This document shows positions 44,277 through 52,296 of a stretch of 64,000 nucleotides of DNA, piece by piece (position 1 is the first letter of the stretch; each line of letters starts with the position of its first letter). Below the pieces are notes generated by a model. It did not search any database. It was given only the letters and a program-made list of their open reading frames with translations, and was not told the DNA's origin. The position numbers were made by a program, and so were the translations under genes. The DNA lies in the NCBI RefSeq assembly GCF_002796605.1, contig NZ_CP024923.1, positions 3,169,501 to 3,233,500 on the forward strand, read 5' to 3'. The DNA comes from Sphingomonas psychrotolerans (GTDB lineage Bacteria > Pseudomonadota > Alphaproteobacteria > Sphingomonadales > Sphingomonadaceae).

Positions 44277-45125
44277 TCAGTCCAGCGCCGCCCACCCGGA
44301 GAGCGCCCGTCGATACCGGCGGCTAAGACGAACGGTGGCTCCACCGGCGAGTTCGAGAAGCGCATCGCCGCGCCCGAGGCGCCGAACCGCACGCACCCTG
44401 TCCAGTCGGACAATCGCGGTACGATGCACGCGCGCGAAATCGGTCGAGGGCAAAGCGGTCCCGAGCGCCGAGAGCGAACTGTCGACGAGAATCGTGCCCG
44501 CACCCGTATGGACCTCGACATAGTCCCCGGCCGTCGCAACCCATTCGATCGCCTCGAGAGGGACGTGCTGTCGGCGGCCGCCGGTACGCACCCAGAGTCC
44601 GTCGATTGCCGACGAAAGAGGCGCGTGCGCCGACTCCATTATGGGGGCCGCGGCCGAGCGCCGGCGATATTCGACGGCGATCGCCACGATGGCCGTATAA
44701 GCGAGCGCGCCCGTATCGAGATTGGCGGCAAGGACATAGGGGACCATCTCGCCCGGTGAGGCGAAACTCCGCCCATAAACAGGCCAGTAGAGGATGCTGA
44801 ACAGCCCCACGTGAAACGCGAGCGCTACAGGCAGCCCTGATACCAGCATCGCAGCGCGGATGCCCCGCGAGCCGCCGGCGGCCAGAATCCGATGTGCCAC
44901 AACAAGGAGCAAAGGGCCGAGCAGCGCCCAGGCGGAGTAGATCGCGGCGGTGTAGCCCAGCGCCGGTAAAAATGGCTGCGGACGCTGCTGTAGCGCAGCA
45001 AGGATCTGGTTCTGCAGCATGACGAGCGAAGTGAGCGCGACCCACGGTAGCACACCGATGAGAAGCAGGCCTCGCACCCGAAAGAGGGAAGGGGGAATCA
45101 CCCAGACTGGCGCGCTGCCTTTCAT
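44277..45125 (-). CDS. Membrane-bound LytTR-family transcriptional regulator
   Basis: The 282-residue product has four hydrophobic segments in the first 165 residues (LLLIGVLPWVALTSLVMLQ, LGYTAAIYSAWALLGPLLLV, IRAAMLVSGLPVALAFHVGL, LDTGALAYTAIVAIAVEYRR). The LytTR DNA-binding domain spans about 180-280 (VPLEAIEWVATAGDYVEVHT, LPSTDFARVHRTAIVRLDRV, LSRRYRRAL). Such proteins sense a membrane signal and regulate genes directly. It lies next to the flagellar operon but no direct link is visible. Confidence 0.88.
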   Translation of the reverse strand: MKGSAPVWVIPPSLFRVRGLLLIGVLPWVALTSLVMLQNQILAALQQRPQPFLPALGYTAAIYSAWALLGPLLLVVAHRILAAGGSRGIRAAMLVSGLPVALAFHVGLFSILYWPVYGRSFASPGEMVPYVLAANLDTGALAYTAIVAIAVEYRRRSAAAPIMESAHAPLSSAIDGLWVRTGGRRQHVPLEAIEWVATAGDYVEVHTGAGTILVDSSLSALGTALPSTDFARVHRTAIVRLDRVRAVRRLGRGDALLELAGGATVRLSRRYRRALSGWAALD

Positions 45126-45179
45126 GCAAGCTTCCCTACGCCACTCGTTAGCGCGCTGTCAGCCCAGGCTTCCTCTTGA

Positions 45180-45578
45180 TCAAGAAGCCCGAACGCTCGC
45201 CCAAGCGCCGCCGATTTCCTCGAGACTCGCCGCGGCTTCGCGGAAGGGTTCGGGATCGGTACCGATGCTGGCCTGCAACACCTGTTGGCGCAGCCCGTGA
45301 TAAAAGGTCGCGAGCGTGCGCGAGACTTCGCCGCCCTTTTCGAAATCGAGCCCCGCCTCGAGCGCGAACAGGATCGCCGTCGCACGCGCCACGCGCTCGC
45401 TTTTGATCGCGAACCGGCGGGTCTCGGCGGCACAGGCGGCGGCCCGAAGCGCGGCAACCCCCTCTTCGTAGAGCAGACCGACGAGCCGGTGTGAATCGGC
45501 ACCGCTGGTGCGCCCGGCGAGATCGACCTGACGATAGGTGGCGGCGGGATTGGCGAGCGGGGTGGCGTAGCGCGTCAT
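45180..45578 (-). CDS. fliS: Flagellar export chaperone FliS
   Basis: The 132-residue product starts MTRYATPLANPAATYRQVDL. It is helical, of FliS length, with the typical LVGLLYEEGVAALRAAACAA and VARATAILFALEAGLDFEKG and the following HGLRQQVLQASI. FliS binds the flagellin C-terminus and prevents early polymerisation. It follows fliD with four bases between, as usual, and is the last gene of the flagellar operon. Confidence 0.88.
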   Translation of the reverse strand: MTRYATPLANPAATYRQVDLAGRTSGADSHRLVGLLYEEGVAALRAAACAAETRRFAIKSERVARATAILFALEAGLDFEKGGEVSRTLATFYHGLRQQVLQASIGTDPEPFREAAASLEEIGGAWASVRAS

Positions 45579-45582
45579 GACG

Positions 45583-46989
45583 TCAATCGCCGCCGTTCCA
45601 TGCCTTGACCTGCTGCTCGAGGAAGCTCTGCGTCGACTTGTACGCGGCCACCTTGGCATCCATCGCGGCGAATTGCTGGGTCATGCGGCTGCGCAACTTC
45701 TCGGTCGCGGCGAGGACGTCTTCCTTCTCGTCGGCGACCTTGGTCTGCGCCTTTTCATAATTGGCCTGGCTGACGCCGAGGCCGGTGTCCTTGTTGGTCG
45801 CCTTGCTCGCGATCTCGGAGAGCGCCTTGGTGAGCCCGGCCCCTTGCGCGAAGATCGCCTCGACATTCCTCGGAAACGACGTGACGACATTTGCCAGCCG
45901 CGCCGTGTCGACGCTGAGCATGCCGTCGCGCTGGGTGGCGATGCCGATATCGGCGAGCGCCTTCGGCGTATCGGCCGCAGCGTCGGGCAACAAAGTCGCG
46001 AGCGTCATCCCCTTGAGCTGGCGGAGCAGGTCCTTGGCGGCGGGATCGCCGCGCAGCGGCCCGTCGACGGCATTGGTCGCCGCCTTCACCAGCTTGTAGA
46101 CTGCATTATAGGTCTCGACGAAATTGGTGATCGTCTGGTTGATTTCGGTGGTCGGCGGCCTGGCACCGATCGCGACCCTGGTCCCGACCGCGGCCGAGAC
46201 GAGATCGATGCGCACCCCTTCGATCAGCCCATAGACGCTGTTCGTCGCATAACGCGTCTCGACTCCGTCGAGCGCGAGAAGCGCGTCCTGCGCAATGCTG
46301 TTGACCTGCGAAGCAGTAGCGGTGCGGCCGATGTTGAGCTGGGCGAGATCGCCGGTGCCGGTGAGCTCGAAGGCCTGCGACGCGCCGCTCGCGCCCTTGA
46401 CCACCAGCCGCGCGCCGCTGGCGTCGGTCATGATCGAGGCGGTGACGCCGGCATTGGCGGCGTTGATCGCCTTGGCCACGCCATCGAGCGTGTTGTGCGC
46501 CGCATCGACTGTGATCGTGATCGGCGCGGCCGGCCCGGGAGTGAAATCGGTCATCGCATTGCCCGCAACGGTCGCGCTGCCGAAGGTCAGGGTCAGCGTG
46601 CCGGTGCCGATCACACTGTCCTTGCCGCCAGCGAACGCGTTGGTGCTCGCGACCTGGCCCTGCGCGAGCTGGCGGACCTCCACCGAAGCGTTGAACCCGG
46701 TGAGGTCGGCGCCGGCCAGCCGGGTGACGGTGAGCACGTCGCTGCGCGCGCTGGTCGGCTGGGTGGCGAGCGTGCCGCCGCTGGTGAGCGCGGCGAGCGC
46801 CGACGCGAAATCGCTGATCGTGCTCTTGAGTTCGCCGACCTTGGAAATCTGCGTGGTGAGCGTCTCGCTCTTCGCAGTCAGCGCCTTGTTCTTGTTGGCG
46901 AAGCTCGCCTCGACGAGCCCGGTGACGAGCGCAGTGACGTCGACCCCCGAACCGGTTCCCAGCGTCTTCGCAATCGATTCGATGGCCAT
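45583..46989 (-). CDS. fliD: Flagellar hook-associated protein 2 (filament cap)
   Basis: The 468-residue product has N-terminus MAIESIAKTLGTGSGVDVTA and LVTGLVEASFANKNKAL (FliD_N), and C-terminus with LSVDTARLANVVTSFPRNVE, IFAQGAGLTKALSEI and a final coiled coil (MTQQFAAMDAKVAAYKSTQS, FLEQQVKAW). FliD caps the filament tip and promotes flagellin assembly. A small stem-loop (GCGGCA 47012-47017 with TGCCGC 47024-47029) lies between flhB and fliD. Confidence 0.93.
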   Translation of the reverse strand: MAIESIAKTLGTGSGVDVTALVTGLVEASFANKNKALTAKSETLTTQISKVGELKSTISDFASALAALTSGGTLATQPTSARSDVLTVTRLAGADLTGFNASVEVRQLAQGQVASTNAFAGGKDSVIGTGTLTLTFGSATVAGNAMTDFTPGPAAPITITVDAAHNTLDGVAKAINAANAGVTASIMTDASGARLVVKGASGASQAFELTGTGDLAQLNIGRTATASQVNSIAQDALLALDGVETRYATNSVYGLIEGVRIDLVSAAVGTRVAIGARPPTTEINQTITNFVETYNAVYKLVKAATNAVDGPLRGDPAAKDLLRQLKGMTLATLLPDAAADTPKALADIGIATQRDGMLSVDTARLANVVTSFPRNVEAIFAQGAGLTKALSEIASKATNKDTGLGVSQANYEKAQTKVADEKEDVLAATEKLRSRMTQQFAAMDAKVAAYKSTQSFLEQQVKAWNGGD

Positions 46990-47032
46990 CGGTTTTCCCC
47001 TGTCCCGTTAAGCGGCAGCGCGGTGCCGCGCT

Positions 47033-48169
47033 TTAGGCCGGACGCTCGATTTTCTGGCCCTCTTCGTCGAACAAGGCGCCCGGCGGGACGGTGACCGACG
47101 GCAGGCTGCCGCCGGCGCGCTTGTTGATCCCGAAGACGAAGGCGAGGACGATCGCGATGGCGTGATAGAGATCGTCGCGAACCTCCTGCCCTTCACGGCT
47201 GGTGTAATAGACCGCGCGGGCGAGCTGCGGATATTCGAGCACCGGCACCGCGAATTCGGCGGCGAGCTCACGGATCGCCAGCGCGGTCTGGCCACGGCCC
47301 TTGGCCACCACCACCGGGACCTGATCCTTGCCTTGGTCATAGCGAAGCGCGACCGAGAAATGGGTCGGATTGGTGAGCACCACATGGGCGGTGGCGACGG
47401 TCTTGCGATAACCGCCCTTGAGGATCTCGCGCTGCCGTTGGCGCTGTTGCGCCTTGAGCTCGGGCGAGCCTTCGGATTCCTTATGCTCTTCCTTGACCTC
47501 CTGCTTGGTCATGCGGAGCTGACGGAAATGGCGGATCATCTGGATCGGCAAGTCCACGCCGGCGATGATCAGCAGCCCCGCCGCCATCACGAACATCAAG
47601 GCGAGAAACTGTCCGCCGAGCGAGCCGACCGCACCGTGAAGGTCCGACGACACGTGGCCGAGCGTGCTGCGGGTGATCGAGCGTAGCATCCACGCACCCA
47701 TCGCACCGAGCAGCAGAACTTTGAGCAGCGATTTGCCGAGCTCTATCCAACCGGTGGGTCCGAACATTCGCTTGAGGCCCGACGCGGGATTGATCCGCGA
47801 AGCCTTGGGAGCGAACAATTTGTTGTTCCAGCCGATCGAGCCAAGCCCGGCCTGGCTGAGGATCGCGGCGATCACGCTGAGCGCGAACAGCCCGCCGAGC
47901 GACGGCGCGAGCTTCCATCCCGCCGATGCCAGCGGCCGCCACGGCTCGAAATGCTCGACATCGCCGCGTCCGAACGAGAAGCTCGCCGTCATCACTTCCT
48001 TGCACGCGCCGATCAGCGACGGGCCGAGGAACGCCATCCACACGCAGCCGATCAGGATCACCAATGCGGTGCCGAAATCCTTCGATTTGAGAAGTTGGCC
48101 TTCCTCTACCGCCTTGCGCTTGCGACGGGCTGTCGGGGCTTCCGTCTTTTCGCCGAAGCTCTCCGACAT
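47033..48169 (-). CDS. flhB: Flagellar export switch protein FlhB
   Basis: The 378-residue product has four membrane helices in the first 215 residues (TALVILIGCVWMAFLGPSLI, LFALSVIAAILSQAGLGSIG and others). The cytoplasmic domain carries the self-cleavage site NPTH (LTNPTHFSVALRYDQGKDQV). It switches export substrate from rod/hook to filament type. The start overlaps the stop of fliR by one base. Confidence 0.95.
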   Translation of the reverse strand: MSESFGEKTEAPTARRKRKAVEEGQLLKSKDFGTALVILIGCVWMAFLGPSLIGACKEVMTASFSFGRGDVEHFEPWRPLASAGWKLAPSLGGLFALSVIAAILSQAGLGSIGWNNKLFAPKASRINPASGLKRMFGPTGWIELGKSLLKVLLLGAMGAWMLRSITRSTLGHVSSDLHGAVGSLGGQFLALMFVMAAGLLIIAGVDLPIQMIRHFRQLRMTKQEVKEEHKESEGSPELKAQQRQRQREILKGGYRKTVATAHVVLTNPTHFSVALRYDQGKDQVPVVVAKGRGQTALAIRELAAEFAVPVLEYPQLARAVYYTSREGQEVRDDLYHAIAIVLAFVFGINKRAGGSLPSVTVPPGALFDEEGQKIERPA

Positions 48170-48939
48170 CAGCCGAGCACCAGCCGGGACGCGGCGTCCA
48201 GCGCCTCGCGGATGATGACGAGCAGATAGTCGCCCATCGCCGGGAGCGCGAGCAGGATCGCCACCACGCCGACTGCGAGGCTGGCAGGCAGGCCGACCGC
48301 GAACAGGTTGAGCGCAGGCGCGGCGCGGCTGAGCATGCCGACCACGACGTTGAGGCAGAGCAGCAGGAAGCCGACCGGAAGCGCGAGCAGCAGCCCGGCG
48401 AGGAAGACATAGCCGCCGAACAAGGCGATGCCGAGGAGCCGCTCGGGCGCGAGCCAGACGCCCGGCGGCATCGTCTCGTAGCTGCGCACCACGAGGTCGA
48501 CGAGAACGAGGTGGCCGTCGACCGCGAGGAAGAGCAGAGTCAGCAACAGCGACAGGAACTGGCCAAGCGCGGGGGTCGAATGGCCGCTATTGGGGTCGAC
48601 TGCGTTGGCGAAGCCCAGCCCCATAGACATACCGATGACTTCGCTGGCGACCATCGGCGCGGCGAAGGCGATCTGGAGGACGAACCCGAGCGCGAGGCCG
48701 ACCAGCGCTTCGGCGGCGATTGCGAGCATCGTGGTGAGCGAGAAGATCTCGGCGGGCGGCGTGATGTGCGTGGTGTTGATCACCAGCACGCCGATCGCAC
48801 CGGTGAGCGCGATGCGTGCAGGCAGCGGGATCGCGACGGCGCTGAACACGGGAGCCGCGATGAACGCCGCGCCGATCCGCACCATCGCGAACAGCAAGGT
48901 CCAGAGCTGCGGCTCGATCGCAAGGCCGAAGCCCATCAC
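48169..48939 (-). CDS. fliR: Flagellar export gate protein FliR
   Basis: The 256-residue multi-pass membrane protein starts LAIEPQLWTLLFAMVRIGAA, followed by VFSAVAIPLPARIALTGAIG, EALVGLALGFVLQIAFAAPM and GLGFANAVDPNSGHSTPALG, the conserved FliR motif. It builds the export gate with FliP and FliQ. A 104-base inverted-repeat element separates it from fliQ. Confidence 0.95.
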   Translation of the reverse strand: MMGFGLAIEPQLWTLLFAMVRIGAAFIAAPVFSAVAIPLPARIALTGAIGVLVINTTHITPPAEIFSLTTMLAIAAEALVGLALGFVLQIAFAAPMVASEVIGMSMGLGFANAVDPNSGHSTPALGQFLSLLLTLLFLAVDGHLVLVDLVVRSYETMPPGVWLAPERLLGIALFGGYVFLAGLLLALPVGFLLLCLNVVVGMLSRAAPALNLFAVGLPASLAVGVVAILLALPAMGDYLLVIIREALDAASRLVLG

Positions 48940-48948
48940 TGCCAGATT

Positions 48949-49052
48949 CCCCTTCCGCTTGCGGGAGGGGTTAGGGGAGGGGCTGGCCTAGAATACGCAC
49001 GACGGGGAAGAGGGACAGCCCCTCCCCCGACCCCTCCCGCAAGCGGAAGGGG
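48949..49052. repeat. REP-like long inverted repeat between fliQ and fliR
   Basis: Left arm 48949-48985 (CCCCTTCCGCTTGCGGGAGG ...) and right arm 49016-49052 match in 35 of 37 positions as inverted repeats around a 30-base loop. The transcript would form a very stable hairpin. The arm looks like a sphingomonad REP/REPIN sequence; no RAYT transposase lies nearby. It could dampen expression of the genes after fliQ or stabilise the upstream RNA. Confidence 0.85.
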
Positions 49053-49072
49053 AGCGAAAACGGCCAGCACAG

Positions 49073-49342
49073 TCACTTCACCAGATCCGGGATGCGTTCG
49101 AAGATGCTCGTGGTGAAATCGCCGATCAGCCCGAGGATCATCCCGCCGAAGATCACGAGGCTCACCGCCACCACGATCAGCTTGGGGACGAAGCTGAGCG
49201 TCTGCTCCTGAATCGAGGTCGCCGCCTGGACCATGCCGAGGATCAGGCCGGACAACAGCGCCGGGATCAGGATCGGCGCCGAGGCGAGCGCGAGGATCCA
49301 CATCGCCTCGCGTGCGACGGTGAGGAAATAATCGGCGTCCAT
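49073..49342 (-). CDS. fliQ: Flagellar export gate protein FliQ
   Basis: The 89-residue product has two membrane helices (AMWILALASAPILIPALLSG, LIVVAVSLVIFGGMILGLIG) and the FliQ core GLILGMVQAATSIQEQTLSF. It forms the inner-membrane export gate with FliP and FliR. Three bases separate it from fliP. Confidence 0.95.
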   Translation of the reverse strand: MDADYFLTVAREAMWILALASAPILIPALLSGLILGMVQAATSIQEQTLSFVPKLIVVAVSLVIFGGMILGLIGDFTTSIFERIPDLVK

Positions 49343-49345
49343 GGA

Positions 49346-50161
49346 TCAGGTCCCGAAGCTGGCGGCGAGGCTGCCCATGGTCAGCGCCCAACCGTCGACC
49401 AGCACGAACAGCAGCAGCTTGAACGGCAGCGAGATGATCGTCGGCGACATCATCATCATGCCGAGGCTCATCAACACGGTGGCTACGACGAGATCAATGA
49501 CGATGAAGGGCAGGAAAATCAGGAAGCCGATCTGGAACGCGGTCTTCAATTCGCTGGTCACGAAGGCCGGGAGCAGCACCGAGAAGGGCACGTCGGCCGG
49601 CTTGGCATAAGGGCCGCTCTTGGCCATGTCTGCGAACATCTTCACGTCGCGGTTGCGGGTCTGCTTGATCATGAAGCCGTGGAGCGCCTCGCCGGTGCCG
49701 GCGATCATCTGGGTCGCGCTGATCTGGCCGGCTGCATAAGGCTGGATCGCAGTGGTGTTGGCCTGGTTGATCACCGGGGACATCACGAAGAAGCTCAGGA
49801 AGAGCGACAGGCCGATCAGCACCTGATTGGGCGGCGTCTGCTGGAGACCGAGCGCCTGGCGCAGCACCGACAGCACGATGATGATCCGGGTGAAGCTGGT
49901 CATCATCAGCAGGATGCCCGGCAGCACGGTGAGCAGGCCCATGATGATGAGGACCTGCAGCGACAGGCTGAGCGGTGCATTGCCGCCGCCGAGATCACCG
50001 AGCGCACGATCGACTGCGTCGCCTACCCCCGGTGTGGGGGCGGGTGCGGGCACGCCCTGCGCGAATGCAGGGGCGGCAAAGAGAATGAAGAACGCCAGCA
50101 GCCCGACGAACAGGGCCGCGCGCCCGCCGACCGAGCGGGGAGCCGAAAGCCGCGCGAGCAT
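49346..50161 (-). CDS. fliP: Flagellar export gate protein FliP
   Basis: The 271-residue product has a signal-peptide-like start (AALFVGLLAFFILFAAPAFA). The FliP family core follows: LLTVLPGILLMMTSFTRIII, VLRQALGLQQTPPNQVLIGL, LFLSFFVMSPV, VLLPAFVTSELKTAFQIGFL and MSLGMMMMSPTIISLPFKLL. It forms the export channel with FliQ and FliR. Confidence 0.96.
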   Translation of the reverse strand: MLARLSAPRSVGGRAALFVGLLAFFILFAAPAFAQGVPAPAPTPGVGDAVDRALGDLGGGNAPLSLSLQVLIIMGLLTVLPGILLMMTSFTRIIIVLSVLRQALGLQQTPPNQVLIGLSLFLSFFVMSPVINQANTTAIQPYAAGQISATQMIAGTGEALHGFMIKQTRNRDVKMFADMAKSGPYAKPADVPFSVLLPAFVTSELKTAFQIGFLIFLPFIVIDLVVATVLMSLGMMMMSPTIISLPFKLLLFVLVDGWALTMGSLAASFGT

Positions 50162-50415
50162 CAGCCTTGCGCCTTGTCGACCAGGGTGACGCCGCTACGG
50201 CTGACCGAAACGAGCAATTTCTGCCCTTCGAATTCGACCACCGCGAGGCGGAGGCCGGGCGCGAGCATCATCGTTTCCTTGACCTGGACCATTCGGGTGC
50301 CCTGGTTCTTCGGCAGCCGCGCCTCGAGCTTGCGCCACGCATAGAGGCAGCCGATCAGCAGCCCGCAAACCAGCGGCAGCAGGATCACCAGCTTGAGGAT
50401 GTACGACCACATCAT
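50161..50415 (-). CDS. fliO: Flagellar biosynthesis protein FliO
   Basis: The 84-residue product has one N-terminal membrane helix (ILKLVILLPLVCGLLIGCLY) and a FliO-like cytoplasmic domain (MVQVKETMMLAPGLRLAVVE, KLLVSVSRSGVTLVD). It helps FliP assembly. It overlaps fliP by one base and fliN by four. Confidence 0.88.
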   Translation of the reverse strand: MMWSYILKLVILLPLVCGLLIGCLYAWRKLEARLPKNQGTRMVQVKETMMLAPGLRLAVVEFEGQKLLVSVSRSGVTLVDKAQG

Positions 50416-50711
50416 GCGCGCGCGGTCCGCTTCTCCGGGCTGACCAATTCGGTCATGCGGACGCCGAACTTCTCGCCGACGGTGACGACTTCGCCGCGGC
50501 CGATCAGCGTGCCGTTGACGAAGATGTCGAGCAATTCATTGGCGTCGCGGTCGAGTTCGATCACGCTTTCCTCGCCGAGCGCGAGCAACTCGCGCAGCGA
50601 CAGCGAAGTCGAGCCGATTTCGACGGTCAGCTTGACGTCAACATCCTGGAGCAGCCGGAAATTGGCGGCCACCGAAGTATCGACGGGAAAACCCCCGGCC
50701 ATGTCGTTCAT
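50412..50711 (-). CDS. fliN: Flagellar motor switch protein FliN
   Basis: The 99-residue product starts MNDMAGGFPVDTSVAANFRL. The SpoA-type domain follows: DVDVKLTVEIGSTSLSLREL, LALGEESVIELDRDANELLD, GEVVTVGEKFGVRMTELV. It forms the C-ring with FliM and FliG. The frame is open far upstream, but only from this ATG is the sequence FliN-like; it overlaps fliM by four bases. Confidence 0.93.
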   Translation of the reverse strand: MNDMAGGFPVDTSVAANFRLLQDVDVKLTVEIGSTSLSLRELLALGEESVIELDRDANELLDIFVNGTLIGRGEVVTVGEKFGVRMTELVSPEKRTARA

Positions 50712-51652
50712 CGGAAATCCTCTTCGCTGAGCTCGAGTTGGGTAAGCCGGACGGCGGCGCGGCCGTTGGCAGTGCCGACGAGGCCGGTACCGAGGCGGCG
50801 CGACGCCACCATCACCGGAACCTCGGGGCCGAAATCGATCGGGATCACGTCGCCCGGCTTGAGATCGAGCAGCAGGCCGAGCGGGACCACCGGCTCGGCG
50901 AGCACCGAGCGGACCGGGAATCGCACCCCCATCACTGCGCGGGTGAGACCGCTGCGCCATTCGGGCTCGACTTCCGCGGGGACGCCGTGAACCTTGACCG
51001 TCAACGCGGCACCATGCGGCTTGAGCGCGGCGACGGGGTAGAGGATGTCGACGAAAGCAGGCTTGCGCTCGCCCACGGCGATGCCGAAGCGCGTGACGAT
51101 CACCGGATCATCGCCGGCAAGCTCGGGAAAAGCGGCGAGATTGGCGCCCTCGACCGCGCGAAAGGCGACGCGGGTGAGCGGCTCCCAGGCGGCTTCGAGC
51201 GGCGCGGCGAGCATCTTCGCGAGGCGGCCGACCAAAGTTTCGGCGGCGGGGGTGAATTCGATGGGGAGCGGGTGAGGCGCTTCGCCGTCTCCGCCGAAGA
51301 ATGCGTCGAGCATCTCAAGCACCAGCTTCGCGTCGAGCGCCAGCTGGACCCGCGCCCGGGCATTGCCCATCGTCAGCGGCTGCCACGCAGTGAGGCAATG
51401 CCCACGCTCGGCGCGGTAATCGGCCCAGCGCTGCACCGCGAGCGGCTCGGCCCAGCAGCGCAGATCGGCGCGGAGGACCCCGTCGAACACCGGCTTGAGC
51501 GCCTTCGCCAGCCGCGCGCTCAGATGCTGCAGCGTGACGAGATCGCCGAACGGATTGAGGTTCGCGCTGCCCAAAGCCGGCGCGTGTTCCGCGCTGGCCC
51601 GGCGGCGCTCTCGCCGTTCGACGCTGCCGATGTCTGAAGGGGCGTTAACCAT
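50708..51652 (-). CDS. fliM: Flagellar motor switch protein FliM
   Basis: The 314-residue product has the FliM middle domain (FGDLVTLQHLSARLAKALKP, VLEMLDAFFGGDGEAPHPLP, FTPAAETLVGRLAKMLAAPL) and the C-terminal SpoA domain (LGLLLDLKPGDVIPIDFGPE, VPVMVASRRLGTGLVG). The N-terminal LSQxEIDALL motif that binds CheY-P in most FliM proteins is not visible: the start is MVNAPSDIGSVERRERRRAS. The motor may use another way of switching. Confidence 0.93.
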   Translation of the reverse strand: MVNAPSDIGSVERRERRRASAEHAPALGSANLNPFGDLVTLQHLSARLAKALKPVFDGVLRADLRCWAEPLAVQRWADYRAERGHCLTAWQPLTMGNARARVQLALDAKLVLEMLDAFFGGDGEAPHPLPIEFTPAAETLVGRLAKMLAAPLEAAWEPLTRVAFRAVEGANLAAFPELAGDDPVIVTRFGIAVGERKPAFVDILYPVAALKPHGAALTVKVHGVPAEVEPEWRSGLTRAVMGVRFPVRSVLAEPVVPLGLLLDLKPGDVIPIDFGPEVPVMVASRRLGTGLVGTANGRAAVRLTQLELSEEDFR

Positions 51653-51658
51653 GCCCGT

Positions 51659-52279
51659 TCACTGAACAATGAAATTGGTAAAGTAGACGTTACTTACGCC
51701 TCCGAAACCTTCCTTTTCCTTCAGGACGGCGTTGACTGCCTTGGCGAGCCGGTCCTGGATGTGGCGCTTGCCCTCGGCGGTGAAAACCTCGTCCTCGCTG
51801 GTCTCGCCCAATGCCATCAGCACCTGCGAGCGGATCGCGATCTCATGGGTCTTGATGTTCTCGAGGACGCGCTCGTCATAGGGCGTGGAGACGGCGATGC
51901 CGACCTGGATGAAGTGGACGCTGTCCTGGAGATTGGAAGTGAACTCCTTCTCCATCGGATAATAGCTCGAGGCGTATTTGTCGCCGCCTTCCCCCTTGGG
52001 GGTGGGCTTGCCGTGGCCGCCCTCGGAGGCTCCGCCTTCCTCGCCATGACCGCCGCCCTCGCCCTTCAGCGCGGCGCGCTTCTCTTCACTCTTGGGCAGG
52101 AGCCGGGGTTCGTTCGAATCGGTCCCGGCGGGTTTCACGCTGAACCAGCCCGCCTGCATGCCGTACACTGCGGCGCCGCCGCCCGTGCCGAGCAGCACGA
52201 TCGGAAGGCCGAGGATGATCATCAGCTTCTTGCTCTTGCCCTTCGCGGGCGCTGTTTGTGCGTCGGTCTTGTCGGCCAT
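51659..52279 (-). CDS. fliL: Flagellar basal body-associated protein FliL
   Basis: The 206-residue product has an N-terminal membrane helix (KLMIILGLPIVLLGTGGGAA), an acidic, glycine-rich linker (GEGGGHGEEGGASEGGHGKP) and the FliL domain (KEFTSNLQDSVHFIQVGIAV, YDERVLENIKTHEIAIRSQV, FTNFIVQ). It supports the stator around the motor. It is longer than usual because of the linker. Confidence 0.93.
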   Translation of the reverse strand: MADKTDAQTAPAKGKSKKLMIILGLPIVLLGTGGGAAVYGMQAGWFSVKPAGTDSNEPRLLPKSEEKRAALKGEGGGHGEEGGASEGGHGKPTPKGEGGDKYASSYYPMEKEFTSNLQDSVHFIQVGIAVSTPYDERVLENIKTHEIAIRSQVLMALGETSEDEVFTAEGKRHIQDRLAKAVNAVLKEKEGFGGVSNVYFTNFIVQ

Positions 52280-52296
52280 GATGGTCTCCGTTGCGC

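Noticed and set aside
45577..47094. Long open frame on the plus strand (505 codons)
   Set aside because: Antisense shadow of fliD in GC-rich DNA.
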